DNA from: an uncultured Lachnospiraceae bacterium
GTDB lineage: Bacteria; Bacillota; Clostridia; Lachnospirales; Lachnospiraceae
NCBI GenBank assembly: GCA_946614165.1
Contig: CAMOGQ010000014.1
Location: forward strand, 1-41,157
Length of the DNA stretch: 41,157 bases
Direction: 5' to 3'
Shown here: positions 15,536 to 24,100 of the stretch, in pieces
Position numbering within the stretch: position 1 is the first letter of the stretch
How the letters are laid out: each line of letters opens with the position of its first letter
The notes under the pieces: model-generated
Seen by the model: only the letters and a program-made list of their open reading frames with translations
The model's database searches: none
What the model was told of the DNA's origin: nothing
Made by a program: the position numbers and the translations under genes

Positions 15536-16924
15536 TCAGTCCACGGCATGGCCGTTGGCCCGGATCACGTCCACGATCTCCTGGGCATAGCTGTCGCAGG
15601 TCTCCTTGGACTCCGCTTCCACCATGACCCGGATCAGAGGCTCCGTACCGGATTCCCTGACCAGGATGCGGCCCGTTTCGCCCAGCCTGGCTTCCACTCT
15701 GTAAACGGCTTCCTTCACGTCGGGGTCGTTCTGGGCTTCCTTCTTGCTGGCCACTTTTACGTTGACCAGCTCCTGGGGATAGATCTTTAAGGGGGCTGCC
15801 AGCTCGGACAGGGACATCTTCTTGTCCATCATGACCTGCATCATCTTGATGGAAGTCAGGATGCCGTCGCCGGTCCTGGCGTACTTGGAAAAGATGATGT
15901 GGCCGGACTGTTCGCCGCCCAGTCTGCAGCCGTGGCTGGTCATGTACTCATAGACATACTTGTCGCCCACATCGGTCTTGGCATAGCCTATGCCCAGCCT
16001 GTCGAAGGCCTTGTAGAGGCCGAAGTTGGACATGACGGTGGTCACCACCGTGTTCTCCAGGAGCTTGCCTCTCTCCTTCATGTAGGCGCCGTAGATGTAG
16101 AGGATACCGTCGCCGTTGACGATCTGTCCCTTCTCGTCCACGCACAGGCACCGGTCGGCATCGCCGTCATAGGCAAAGCCCACGTCCATGCCGTTTTCCA
16201 CCACATATTTCTGCAGGCCTTCCATGTGGGTGGAGCCTGCGTTCTGGTTGATGTTGAAGCCGTCGGGGCTGGCGTTGATCACATGGGTATCGGCGCCCAG
16301 GGCGTCAAAAACAGCCTTGGCGATGGACCAGGAAGCGCCGTTGGCGCAGTCCAGGGCCACCTTCATGCCCCGGAAGGAATACATGCCCTGAGAGATCAGA
16401 TAGCCCACGTAGCGGTTGCGGCCCGCCACGTAGTCCACGGTGCGGCCGATGAGGTTCTTTCTGGCAAAGGGGACGTCCTTATAGGTCCTGCCGAAGATCT
16501 CCAGCTCTCCGTCCAGATAGGCTTCGATCAGGGAGATGGTGTTCTCGTCCATCTTTTCGCCGGCGCTGTTGAGGAGCTTGATGCCGTTGTCATAGTAGGG
16601 GTTGTGGCTGGCGGAGATCATAACGCCGCAGTCAAATCCGTCCACTCTGGTCACGTAGGACACAGAGGGGGTGGTGGTCACGTGGAGCAGGTAGGCATCC
16701 GCGCCGGATGCTGTCATGCCGCCCACCAGGGAATACTCGAACATGTAGCTGGATCTTCTGGTATCCTTGCCGATGACGATGCGGGCAGGACCCTCCTGGC
16801 CGTTCATCTTTCTGAGCTCACCGTAGTACCAGCCCAGGAAGCGGCCGATCTTATAGGCGTGGTCGGCGGTCAGTCCCACATTTGCTTCCCCGCGGAAGCC
16901 GTCTGTTCCAAAATACTTACCCAT
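15536..16924 (-). CDS. glmM: Phosphoglucosamine mutase GlmM
   Basis: The protein has 462 residues of the alpha-D-phosphohexomutase family. Features in order are KYFGTDGFRG at the N-terminus, the active-site serine loop SASHNP with Ser106, the metal loop DGDADR near residue 245, and the C-terminal phosphate loop RESGTEPLIRVMVE. It converts glucosamine-6-phosphate to glucosamine-1-phosphate for UDP-GlcNAc and cell-wall synthesis. AAAGGAAATGT precedes the ATG. No separate strong promoter is obvious between it and the upstream glycosyltransferase. Confidence 0.92.
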   Translation of the reverse strand: MGKYFGTDGFRGEANVGLTADHAYKIGRFLGWYYGELRKMNGQEGPARIVIGKDTRRSSYMFEYSLVGGMTASGADAYLLHVTTTPSVSYVTRVDGFDCGVMISASHNPYYDNGIKLLNSAGEKMDENTISLIEAYLDGELEIFGRTYKDVPFARKNLIGRTVDYVAGRNRYVGYLISQGMYSFRGMKVALDCANGASWSIAKAVFDALGADTHVINASPDGFNINQNAGSTHMEGLQKYVVENGMDVGFAYDGDADRCLCVDEKGQIVNGDGILYIYGAYMKERGKLLENTVVTTVMSNFGLYKAFDRLGIGYAKTDVGDKYVYEYMTSHGCRLGGEQSGHIIFSKYARTGDGILTSIKMMQVMMDKKMSLSELAAPLKIYPQELVNVKVASKKEAQNDPDVKEAVYRVEARLGETGRILVRESGTEPLIRVMVEAESKETCDSYAQEIVDVIRANGHAVD

Positions 16925-16955
16925 ACATTTCCTTTCTTATAAATAAACAGACCGT

Positions 16956-16996
16956 CAGGGAAGGGCCCTGCCCGGAGGGGCCGCCGGCTTTCCCTG
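16956..16996 (-). terminator. Possible intercistronic hairpin or weak terminator
   Basis: CAGGGAA (16956-16962) and TTCCCTG (16990-16996) enclose a GC-rich stretch that folds further. On the minus strand it is followed by ACGGTCTGTTTATTTAT, not a clean T run. It may partly separate the glycosyltransferase from glmM. Confidence 0.35.
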
Positions 16997-17005
16997 TACG
17001 GAAAA

Positions 17006-18040
17006 TCAGTTGAAGTTGAAGATCTTCTGAGCGATCTTATAGACGGTCACGATGACCCTGCGGCCGGCTCTGCCGGGCAGAAGAAGGAGGGTCCCGAAGA
17101 TCCCGTGGCGGAGCTTCTTATAGAGGACAGGATCCTTTTCTTCGAAATACTTCCAGAGCTCTTCCTTGGCCTTCAGGTGCTCCCGGGTGCCGGAGCGGTT
17201 TGCCAGGACGTCGGAGATGACGCACATGATCTCCAGATAGTTGTACATGTAGTTGTAGCAGGGCTGTGAACGGTGCAGGATCTCCTGGTTTTCGGGAGCG
17301 CAGAAGAAGTCGTACATGAGCCTGTTGACCCGCATCTGCTGGTCCAGGCGGCCGATCATGACCTTCTCGTTGACGGACTGGTCTTCTCTTCCGATGAAAT
17401 ACATGTAGAGGTCCACGTCCAGGTAGTAGAGCTTTTTCGCATAGGGCATGGGCTCGAACACATACATGTTGTCGACATAGAAGGTGTGCTCGGGCAGCTT
17501 CATGCCGCAGTCCCTGAGGATCCGGGTCCTGTAGATGACGGAGTGCATGAGGATGTACTGGCCCTTATGGAAGCGTTTTGCTTCGTCCCAGGTAAATTCC
17601 CGGCCCACGGGCAGGGAGCTTCTGTACTGCATGACTTTGTGGCGGTTCTCCAGTTCCTTGTCATAGACGAAGTTGCTGATGAGCAGGTCCACGGGCTCTT
17701 CTTCCCCGGCGAACTCTCTGAGCTTGTCCAGGACCTCCTTATAGGCCTTCAGGTCCAGATGGTCGTCGCTGTCCACCACCTTGAAGTAAAGGCCGGTGGC
17801 GTTCTCGATGCCGGTATTGACCGCGCCGCCGTGGCCCTTGTTGGGCTGGTGGATGGCCCGGACGATGGAGGGATACATGGCCTGGAGCTGATCCGCGATC
17901 TCCGCGGTATTGTCCTTTACGGAACCGTCGTCCACGATCAGGATCTCCACCTCGTCTCCGCCGGGCAGCAGGGACTCGATGCAGTTTTTCATATATGCGG
18001 CAGAATTGTAGCAGGGAACTGCTATTGTCAGTAATTTCAT
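17006..18040 (-). CDS. Family 2 glycosyltransferase
   Basis: The protein has 344 residues with a GT-A fold. LTIAVPCYNSAAYMKNCIES opens the nucleotide-binding region, EILIVDDGS follows, and the DxD-type metal motif is VVDSDDH near residues 92-98. It is likely cytoplasmic, transferring a sugar from a nucleotide donor to a wall or surface polysaccharide; the substrate cannot be told. AAAGGTATCAA precedes the start. It is the first gene of a probable two-gene unit with glmM, with its own promoter at 18118-18146. Confidence 0.85.
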   Translation of the reverse strand: MKLLTIAVPCYNSAAYMKNCIESLLPGGDEVEILIVDDGSVKDNTAEIADQLQAMYPSIVRAIHQPNKGHGGAVNTGIENATGLYFKVVDSDDHLDLKAYKEVLDKLREFAGEEEPVDLLISNFVYDKELENRHKVMQYRSSLPVGREFTWDEAKRFHKGQYILMHSVIYRTRILRDCGMKLPEHTFYVDNMYVFEPMPYAKKLYYLDVDLYMYFIGREDQSVNEKVMIGRLDQQMRVNRLMYDFFCAPENQEILHRSQPCYNYMYNYLEIMCVISDVLANRSGTREHLKAKEELWKYFEEKDPVLYKKLRHGIFGTLLLLPGRAGRRVIVTVYKIAQKIFNFN

Positions 18041-18073
18041 TTGATACCTTTCTGGAATTCTTATGTCTTGATC

Positions 18074-18103
18074 CCTGCAGGCTGCTGCCTGCAGGAATTT
18101 TTT
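18074..18103 (-). other. Perfect hairpin in the glycosyltransferase leader
   Basis: CCTGCAGGC (18074-18082) and GCCTGCAGG (18087-18095) form a 9-bp stem. The T run lies on the plus-strand side (18098-18103). For the minus-strand gene it is therefore a 5' UTR hairpin rather than a terminator. Confidence 0.5.
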
Positions 18104-18117
18104 GTCTGCAAAAGCCT

Positions 18118-18146
18118 ATTATAATACAGATCCGCGGCAAACACAA
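18118..18146 (-). promoter_or_regulatory. Promoter of the glycosyltransferase-glmM unit
   Basis: Minus strand: TTGTGT at 18146-18141, 17 bases, then a perfect TATAAT at 18123-18118. It is about 80 bases upstream of the ATG at 18040. Confidence 0.6.
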
Positions 18147-18232
18147 TTTTTTACTGCAAAGACCTGCATTTTCCCGCCATTTTCTTTTAAAAGCTTCTGC
18201 CTGCTTTCCCTTACGCCCTGTTTTGGCTGCCC

Positions 18233-19321
18233 TTACGTCTCCGGTCCTGTTTCTCCCCTGGCCCGGGCCATGTAGGCGGAAAAGGCGGAAGGGACGGAAT
18301 AGTCTTTGTCGATCTGAAGAAGGCTCACTGTCAGAAGGTCCCCTCCGGGGATCTCCTGCACATCGTCCGTCAGGATCTCGTAGCCTGTCATGTGCCACTC
18401 CCTGTGGGTAAAGATATGCCTGGCCTTTCCCAGGTCCCGGATCCTGAGGGGAAGAAGCCCCCTCTCCTTCCAGTAGCCGACGGCTTCCTCCGATGTCATC
18501 TGCCCGGGGGCATTCGGCAGTTCGTAGAGACCTCCCAGAAGGCCTCCCGGAGGCCTTTTCCGGATGACCAGGTCCCGGCCCTTCCGGATCACGAAGACGG
18601 TCATTTCCGTCACGGTCCTTGGCTTTTTTGCGGGGATATTGGGATAGAGGGTCTCTTCATGGTCTCTGCGGGCCAGGCACTGGTCCTGCCAGGGGCAGAG
18701 GCCGCACTTTGGCATGGCGGAGGGCAGGCAGACCGTGGCGCCCAGGTCCATGAGAGCCTGGTTGAAGTCTCCGGGGCGGCCTTCCGGGATCCTTTCCATG
18801 TAGTAGGTGGAGGCGGCAGAGATGACGGCGGGATCTTTGATGCTCCTTTTTTCTGCCGTCATTCTGGCAAAGACTCTCATAAGATTGCCGTCCAGGGCGC
18901 AGATCTTTTCCCCGAAGGCGATGGAGGCGATGGCCGCCGCGGTATAGTCTCCGATCCCGGGCAGTTTTTTCAGTTCGGACGCCCTCTCCGGCAGGCGGCC
19001 TCCGTAATCCTCCATGACGCAGAGGGCCGCCCTGTGCAGGTTCCTGACCCTGCTGTAGTAGCCAAGGCCCTCCCAGAGCTTTAAACAGGTATCTTCCTCC
19101 GCTTCCGCCAGGCTCCTCAGATCCGGGAGCCTGTCAAGAAAGCGGGTATAATAGCGCTTTACCGCCTCCACCCTGGTCTGCTGGAGCATGATCTCCGAGA
19201 GCCAGACATGGTAGGGGGAAGGGTCCTCCCGCCAGGGAAGGATCCTCCTTTCCCGGTCATACCAGTCAAGAAGGCGGCCTGCCATCTTGTTTTCCTTTGC
19301 TTCCTCAGACAGCCTTTCCAT
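18233..19321 (-). CDS. mutY: Adenine DNA glycosylase MutY
   Basis: The protein has 362 residues. Glu of SEIMLQQTRV and Asp of LDGNLMRV are the catalytic pair. The helix-hairpin-helix is LPGIGDYTAAAI. The [4Fe-4S] cysteines are present, but the first loop reads C-x7-C (CLPSAMPKC), one residue longer than the usual C-x6-C, followed by the normal C-x2-C and C-x5-C. A C-terminal NUDIX-like domain contributes 8-oxoG recognition. It removes adenine mispaired with 8-oxoguanine. Its ATG overlaps the holA stop by one base (TGATG), so the two are coupled. Confidence 0.93.
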   Translation of the reverse strand: MERLSEEAKENKMAGRLLDWYDRERRILPWREDPSPYHVWLSEIMLQQTRVEAVKRYYTRFLDRLPDLRSLAEAEEDTCLKLWEGLGYYSRVRNLHRAALCVMEDYGGRLPERASELKKLPGIGDYTAAAIASIAFGEKICALDGNLMRVFARMTAEKRSIKDPAVISAASTYYMERIPEGRPGDFNQALMDLGATVCLPSAMPKCGLCPWQDQCLARRDHEETLYPNIPAKKPRTVTEMTVFVIRKGRDLVIRKRPPGGLLGGLYELPNAPGQMTSEEAVGYWKERGLLPLRIRDLGKARHIFTHREWHMTGYEILTDDVQEIPGGDLLTVSLLQIDKDYSVPSAFSAYMARARGETGPET

Positions 19322-20373
19322 CAGCTTTTCCTCCGGCTCTGGCGGACAATGACCATTTCCACGGCGATCCTGTCCGTGACAAGGCCGCTCTTATAGTCCT
19401 GGTCTGCCTGTATGCAGTCCTCCAGGGCCGCGGTCAAAACCTGCCTGCCGTAGCGGGAGGCGGTGGGCATATATCTCTTTCTAATAAAATAGGGGCTCAT
19501 GCCGGTCCTGGAAGCGATCTCCGCCTCTCCCATCCTTTTGTCCATCAGCTCCCTGACCTGGAGCAGGGTATTGAACTGCCTCTGCATGAGGGCCAGGATG
19601 GGCTGGGGCGCCGTCTGCCGCTCCAGCAGCTCCATGTAGATCTCCAGGGCCCTTTCCGGCCTCTTGGCCACGATGGCGTCGATCATCTCAAAGATCCTGT
19701 CCTGGAGATGGACGCTGCATACGGCCCGGATATCCCTCTGGGTCACCTCTCCCCTGCCGTAGCAGTAGGCGCAGAGCTTGGCGGCTTCCGACTGGATGTT
19801 GAACATGTCGTTTCCTGTCAGCTCCAGAAAGTCCGCCAGGGTCTCGGGCCGGATGTTCAGCTCTTCCTTCTGAAAGAGGGAAAAGGCCCATCTGCGGATG
19901 GTCTCGTCGTCCAGGTCTCCGCAGGGCAGGATAAAGCCCTCCTTTTCGATGGCCTTATAGAGCTTCTTTCTTTTGTCCACCTCTTTTTCGCTGATCACGA
20001 AGTGGGTGGTCTCCGGGGCCCTCTCCAGGAAGGCGGCCAGCTGGTCTCCCCGGCTGTCTCCTCCTTTGGCACCGGCGGAAAGGATCCCGGTTTGATCCAG
20101 TACGATGACCATGCGGTCCGCCAGAAAGGGCAGGGTCTCCGCCTGTTCGATCACGGCGGAAATATCCGTGTCGGCCCCCGAGAAAACGCACAGATTCATC
20201 CTGTCCCCGTCTCCCAGCAGGGCTTTTTTCAGCCGGTCCCTGTTCTGGGACCGGAGATAGTCCTGGTCCCCGCAGAGCAGGTAGGCCCTGCGGAACTTTT
20301 CTTCCTTCAGCTCGCTGTTCAGTTGTTTCTGCAGGGCCGTAAAGCCGGGCCCGTCCTTTTTTCCTTTTGCCAT
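19321..20373 (-). CDS. holA: DNA polymerase III delta subunit HolA
   Basis: The protein has 350 residues, the usual length. It starts with the typical YLLCGDQDYLR segment near residue 31, then a RecA-like fold (MVIVLDQTG), a lid domain and a C-terminal helical collar (REL-MDKRMGEAEIA). It opens the sliding clamp as part of the clamp loader. The strong site GGAGGATATAAAGAC precedes the ATG. It is followed directly by mutY. Confidence 0.9.
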   Translation of the reverse strand: MAKGKKDGPGFTALQKQLNSELKEEKFRRAYLLCGDQDYLRSQNRDRLKKALLGDGDRMNLCVFSGADTDISAVIEQAETLPFLADRMVIVLDQTGILSAGAKGGDSRGDQLAAFLERAPETTHFVISEKEVDKRKKLYKAIEKEGFILPCGDLDDETIRRWAFSLFQKEELNIRPETLADFLELTGNDMFNIQSEAAKLCAYCYGRGEVTQRDIRAVCSVHLQDRIFEMIDAIVAKRPERALEIYMELLERQTAPQPILALMQRQFNTLLQVRELMDKRMGEAEIASRTGMSPYFIRKRYMPTASRYGRQVLTAALEDCIQADQDYKSGLVTDRIAVEMVIVRQSRRKS

Positions 20374-20419
20374 GTCTTTATATCCTCCGGCCGCATGTAT
20401 TCAGGCCGGATGTCATTTC

Positions 20420-20905
20420 TCAGTGTATCGCCTTGTAAAGTACATAGATGTGGCCGTTGTCCGCCAGGTTCAGCAGCATGTAGGTCCTTTTGCCGCTGTC
20501 CCTGCAGCCCCTGACCGCTCCGGGATTCAGGTAGCGGATCCCCTTCTGAACGGTATCGAAATGACAGTGGGTATGGCCGAAGATCACGATGTCGGCCTTT
20601 CTGGAAAGGGCCTCCTTTTCCAGCTCTCCCAGCCAGGGAACGGAAAAGCGGTGGCCGTGGGTCACCATGATCCTGTGGCTGCCGGCCGGAAATGCTATGG
20701 TCAGGGGAAGGTCTGATCCCGTCCAGCCGTCGCAGTTGCCGGCCACCGCATAGACCGGGACAGGCGTCATCTTCCGGACCGTTTCCGTATCCAGCTCCAG
20801 GTCTCCCGCTATGATGACACCGTCGATATTCTTTTCCCTGTCCAGGATCTTCTGGTAGAGATCCTTTCTCCTGTGAATGTCGGAGCAGACTGCGTATCTG
20901 AGCAT
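20420..20905 (-). CDS. YfcE/MJ0936-type metallophosphoesterase
   Basis: The protein has 161 residues from the ATG at 20905, chosen because a GGGAGGA site precedes it and the protein then begins with the strand before the first metal motif. Motifs in order are SDIH, GDLE, GNCDG, THGH and GHTHCH, the full dinuclear-metal set of small phosphodiesterases. The substrate is unknown; relatives hydrolyse cyclic or bis-p-nitrophenyl phosphodiesters. It is upstream of and codirectional with holA-mutY, about 46 bases away. Confidence 0.88.
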   Translation of the reverse strand: MLRYAVCSDIHRRKDLYQKILDREKNIDGVIIAGDLELDTETVRKMTPVPVYAVAGNCDGWTGSDLPLTIAFPAGSHRIMVTHGHRFSVPWLGELEKEALSRKADIVIFGHTHCHFDTVQKGIRYLNPGAVRGCRDSGKRTYMLLNLADNGHIYVLYKAIH

Positions 20906-21034
20906 TAGGCGTCCTCCCTCCCTGTTTCTGTCTGCCATAAAGCATACCAAATCCCGCTGTCTGCGTCAAAATAAAGGCTGAGGAGGACCCATATAAAAAA
21001 GAAGGAGGAACTTCCGTTCTTAACAAATCAAGGC

Positions 21035-21062
21035 TTGAAAGTAATAATAAATGTGCTATCTT
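21035..21062 (+). promoter_or_regulatory. Possible promoter giving a leaderless deacetylase mRNA
   Basis: TTGAAA at 21035-21040, a 16-base spacer, then an extended -10 TGC-TATCTT (21054-21062). The expected start point falls at about 21068-21070, on the ATG at 21070. No Shine-Dalgarno sequence precedes that ATG. Confidence 0.4.
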
Positions 21063-21069
21063 TGACTGT

Positions 21070-22587
21070 ATGAATAAGCAGAATACCCCTATGAAAAGAT
21101 ATAAAAAGAAAAACCCGGCAGGCCGCATACTCCTTGCGATCCTGCTGATCCTGGTCCTTCTGTGCACGGCCGCAGGGATCTTCCTTTTTGTCATCAACAA
21201 GTGGCAGGTACAGATCACCCTCAGGGGCGATGATACCATCCGCCTGGAATACCAGGAGCCCTATGAGGAGCCCGGAGCGGACGCGGTCTTTACCGGCACC
21301 CTCTTTGACCTCCCGGCCTTCGATGATCTGATCAGCCGCTGGTGGGACGTGCTGGATACCAGGCCAGAAGTCAAAATCTCCAGCAACGTGGATACGAACG
21401 AACTGGGGTCCTACATGGTCTCCTATGAAGCCAGCGCCTACGGCAGGACCGGAACGGCCCACCGGGTGGTCATCGTAGAGGATACGACCCCTCCCGAGAT
21501 CACTCTGAAGACCAAGAAAGATTACTACACACTGCCCGGCCATCCTTACAAGGAGGAAGGATTCGAGGCCGTGGACCTGTGCGACGGTGATCTGACAGAG
21601 TCGGTGGAGAGCAGGGAGGAGGACGGCGTCGTCTACTACACCGTCAAAGACCGGTCCGGCAACGAAGCCACCGCCGAAAGAGAGATCTTCTACGACGACC
21701 GCACCGCTCCCGTCATCGACCTTAAGGGCGGAGACGTCTCCTTCTATGTGGGAGAGACCTGGAAGGATTCCTACAGCGCCGAGGACGACGCCGAAGGCGA
21801 CGTTACGGAAAAGGTCAAGGTATCCGGCAGCGTGGATTCCTCCAAGGCAGGCACCTACACCCTGACCTATACGGTGGAAGACAACTTCGGAAACAAGACC
21901 GAGGTCAAACGAAAGGTGACCGTCAAGGGCATTCCCGTCAACGACGAGAGCAAGGCAGGCTCCGGCAAGGTCATCTACCTGACCTTCGACGACGGCCCCG
22001 GCAAGTATACGGAAGACCTCCTGGCCACTCTGAAAAAGTACAATGTCAGAGCCACCTTCTTTGTCACCCACGGCTTCCCCGCCTATGAGGACCTGATCGG
22101 CAAGGAAGCGAAGGCAGGCCATACGGTGGCCGTCCATACCTATACTCATGATTACGCCGCCATCTATGCCAGCACCGACGCCTACTGGAGCGACTTCAAC
22201 AAGATGAACGACATCATCGAGAAGCAGACCGGCAAGAGGACCACCCTCTTCCGTTTCCCCGGCGGCTCTTCCAATACCGTCAGCGCCAACTACAATTCCG
22301 GCATCATGTCCAGGCTGGTAAAGCAGGCCGAGGAAAAGGGCTATTCCTACTTTGACTGGAACGTATCCTCCGGCGATGCCGGCGGCACCACAAGCGCCTC
22401 GGGCGTCTACAGCAACTGCGTAGCCGGCGTATCGGGACGGGACACTTCCGTGATCCTCTGCCATGACATCAAGTCCTATACCGTAGAGGCCATGGACGAC
22501 TTCATCGAATGGGCCCTGAAGGAGGGCTACACCTTCCTTCCCCTGACGGCCTACAGCCCCAAGGCCCACCACGGAGTGAACAACTGA
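21070..22587 (+). CDS. Membrane-anchored polysaccharide deacetylase with Ig-like repeats
   Basis: The protein has 505 residues. A basic N-terminus and one transmembrane helix (about 15-40) lead to an extracellular part with three successive DUF5011/Ig-like modules (about 50-290; DTTPPEITL and DRTAPVIDL mark the joins). A NodB domain follows (about 300-500): TFDDGPG (metal Asp and catalytic Asp), HTYTHDY (metal His pair), FRFPGG and ILCHD. It should deacetylate cell-wall glycan (GlcNAc or MurNAc), perhaps for lysozyme resistance. Start sites at 21070 or 21091 both lack a Shine-Dalgarno sequence. It is the only plus-strand gene in this region. Confidence 0.9.
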   Translation: MNKQNTPMKRYKKKNPAGRILLAILLILVLLCTAAGIFLFVINKWQVQITLRGDDTIRLEYQEPYEEPGADAVFTGTLFDLPAFDDLISRWWDVLDTRPEVKISSNVDTNELGSYMVSYEASAYGRTGTAHRVVIVEDTTPPEITLKTKKDYYTLPGHPYKEEGFEAVDLCDGDLTESVESREEDGVVYYTVKDRSGNEATAEREIFYDDRTAPVIDLKGGDVSFYVGETWKDSYSAEDDAEGDVTEKVKVSGSVDSSKAGTYTLTYTVEDNFGNKTEVKRKVTVKGIPVNDESKAGSGKVIYLTFDDGPGKYTEDLLATLKKYNVRATFFVTHGFPAYEDLIGKEAKAGHTVAVHTYTHDYAAIYASTDAYWSDFNKMNDIIEKQTGKRTTLFRFPGGSSNTVSANYNSGIMSRLVKQAEEKGYSYFDWNVSSGDAGGTTSASGVYSNCVAGVSGRDTSVILCHDIKSYTVEAMDDFIEWALKEGYTFLPLTAYSPKAHHGVNN

Positions 22588-22612
22588 TTGATCCGAATCC
22601 ATAAGAAAGCCA

Positions 22613-22662
22613 TAAAAAATGAGCAGAGACCGGCTTCAGCCGTCGTCTCTGCTCATTTTTTC
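22613..22662. terminator. Bidirectional terminator between deacetylase and thrH
   Basis: GAGCAGAGAC (22621-22630) pairs with GTCTCTGCTC (22645-22654), with an inner CGGCT/AGCCG pair. A run of A precedes and a run of T follows. It can end both convergent genes. Confidence 0.85.
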
Positions 22663-22715
22663 TCTTCTGTGGATGTCTTCCCTGTCCGCATGCAGCAGGG
22701 CCGGCCCGCCGCCGG

Positions 22716-23318
22716 TCAGACCATGGCCTTTTTGATGGCCTCCAGCAGGTCATCGTATTCCTCGAAGGCCGGGAACTGGGGATAGTCCCTGCGGATCTGG
22801 TCCGTGGTACGGAAGAGGAAGCCTGCCTTGCTGGCTTCGATCATGGCCAGATCGTTGAAGCTGTCTCCGCTGGCAATGGTCTCGTAGCCGATGGACTGCA
22901 GGGCCCTGACCGTGGACAGCTTGGAGTTCTGGATCCTCATCCTGAAATCCGTGATCTCTCCCTTTTCTCCCACCACCAGCTCGTTGCAGAGCAGGGTGGG
23001 CATGCCCAGCTTTTTCATCAGGGGCATTCCGAACTGGGTAAAGGTATCGCTGATGATGACCACCTGGGTAATGCTCCTGAGCTCGTCCAGGAACTCCCTG
23101 GCGCCCGGAAGGGGCTCGATCCTGGAGATGGTCTCCTGGATCTCCTTCAGGCCCAGACCGTGCTCCTTTAAGATTCCGATCCTCCACCGCATCAGTTTAT
23201 CGTAATCAGGCTCGTCCCTGGTGGTCCTGCGAAGTTCGGGGATGCCGGACTCCTGGGAAAATGCGATCCATATCTCGGGAACAAGTACGCCTTCCAGATC
23301 CAAACAAGTAATATACAT
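22716..23318 (-). CDS. thrH: Bifunctional phosphoserine phosphatase/homoserine phosphotransferase ThrH
   Basis: The protein has 200 residues of the HAD superfamily. Motif I is DLEGVLVPE (nucleophile Asp7), motif II is SDTF, the conserved Lys lies in the NSKLS region, and motif III is GDSFND. The LEGVLVPEIW opening is characteristic of ThrH rather than SerB. It can dephosphorylate phosphoserine and transfer phosphate to homoserine. AGGAGAACTTT precedes the start. It is a single gene between terminators, with its own promoter. Confidence 0.9.
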   Translation of the reverse strand: MYITCLDLEGVLVPEIWIAFSQESGIPELRRTTRDEPDYDKLMRWRIGILKEHGLGLKEIQETISRIEPLPGAREFLDELRSITQVVIISDTFTQFGMPLMKKLGMPTLLCNELVVGEKGEITDFRMRIQNSKLSTVRALQSIGYETIASGDSFNDLAMIEASKAGFLFRTTDQIRRDYPQFPAFEEYDDLLEAIKKAMV

Positions 23319-23358
23319 AAAGTTCTCCTATTCCATGAAGTTCATTGAATACTTATTC

Positions 23359-23387
23359 ACTCTAACAGGAAGTCCGTGGCAAATCAA
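23359..23387 (-). promoter_or_regulatory. Promoter of thrH
   Basis: Minus strand: TTGATT at 23387-23382, 17 bases, TAGAGT at 23364-23359. It is about 40 bases upstream of the ATG. Confidence 0.45.
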
Positions 23388-23398
23388 CGGCCTGACAC

Positions 23399-23431
23399 AA
23401 AAAAATGTGCAGACACCGCGGCGCCTGCACA
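23399..23431 (-). terminator. Terminator of the DUF1508 gene
   Basis: TGTGCAG/CTGCACA arms (23406-23412 and 23425-23431), with a GC-rich interior, are followed on the minus strand by seven T (23405-23399). Confidence 0.75.
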
Positions 23432-23458
23432 AAGTCATTCCCTTTTCCGGGCCCTGTA

Positions 23459-23839
23459 TTATTCCTTCTCTTCCTCCGTTACGGCAGAATCCGGAGCGTT
23501 CTTCTTGATGGAAGCAATGCCGTTCTGGCAGGCCTTCATGGTGGTATAGCCCTCGCCTACGGCTACGATCTGGCCGTTGGTGGCTTTCAGGCGGAATCTG
23601 AATTCACCGGCCTTGTCCTGATAGACCTCGAACTTGGGGTGCTTGAGGACTTCGAAGCCTTCTGCGGTCTGGTCTTCCACGCCGGCTGCCGGAGCGTTCT
23701 TCCTGACGCTTTCCACGCCCTTCAGGCAGGTATCTTTCCTCTTATAGACCTGAGAGGTAGCGATGACCTGGCCGTTGGTGGCCTTCAGATCGAATTTAAA
23801 GCCGCCGTTCTTTGTAGTCTTGATCACATATTTACCCAT
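23459..23839 (-). CDS. YegP-like DUF1508 repeat protein
   Basis: The protein has 126 residues made of two DUF1508 repeats. Each has an F-x-F-x-LKATNGQ-(V/I)-(I/V)A core and an Ala-Pro-rich end (ESVRKNAPAA and ASIKKNAPDS). The first spans about 1-55 and the second about 60-120. The family is widespread and of unknown function. GGAGGTG lies six bases before the ATG. It has its own strong promoter and terminator, consistent with high expression of a monocistronic gene. Confidence 0.88.
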   Translation of the reverse strand: MGKYVIKTTKNGGFKFDLKATNGQVIATSQVYKRKDTCLKGVESVRKNAPAAGVEDQTAEGFEVLKHPKFEVYQDKAGEFRFRLKATNGQIVAVGEGYTTMKACQNGIASIKKNAPDSAVTEEEKE

Positions 23840-23949
23840 ACTGACACCTCCGAACTGTAAAAATCATATCTGCTGGACCTGTACATATGACCTTCTCTCA
23901 TAAGAGCGGTTCTTTCTCTGTGCCCTTACAAGTAAAGTATTCACTTATA

Positions 23950-23977
23950 ATTATAAAGCCAGTTTGGCAGTTTTCAA
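23950..23977 (-). promoter_or_regulatory. Promoter of the DUF1508 gene
   Basis: Minus strand: TTGAAA at 23977-23972, a 16-base spacer, TATAAT at 23955-23950. It leaves a 5' UTR of about 105 bases. Apart from this promoter, the 261 bases between this gene and the DeoR gene hold a GC hairpin (24037-24057) without a T run. Confidence 0.65.
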
Positions 23978-24100
23978 CAAAATTATGAGTAAATTCATGG
24001 AAAGCGACAGCAGTTTTTTGCAAGTTTCCGCCCTGTCCCGGCACTGAGGGTGCCGGGGGATCCTTCTGCCCCAAAAGGCAGGAGTGGCAGAGCGTCCGGC

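Noticed and set aside
21028..22602. Long minus-strand open frame opposite the deacetylase gene
   Set aside because: It crosses the real deacetylase gene in full, has a Gly/Val-rich composition typical of antisense shadows, and has no domain.
24037..24057. Intrinsic terminator after the DeoR gene
   Set aside because: A perfect 7-bp CCCGGCA/TGCCGGG stem exists, but no T run follows it on the minus strand.
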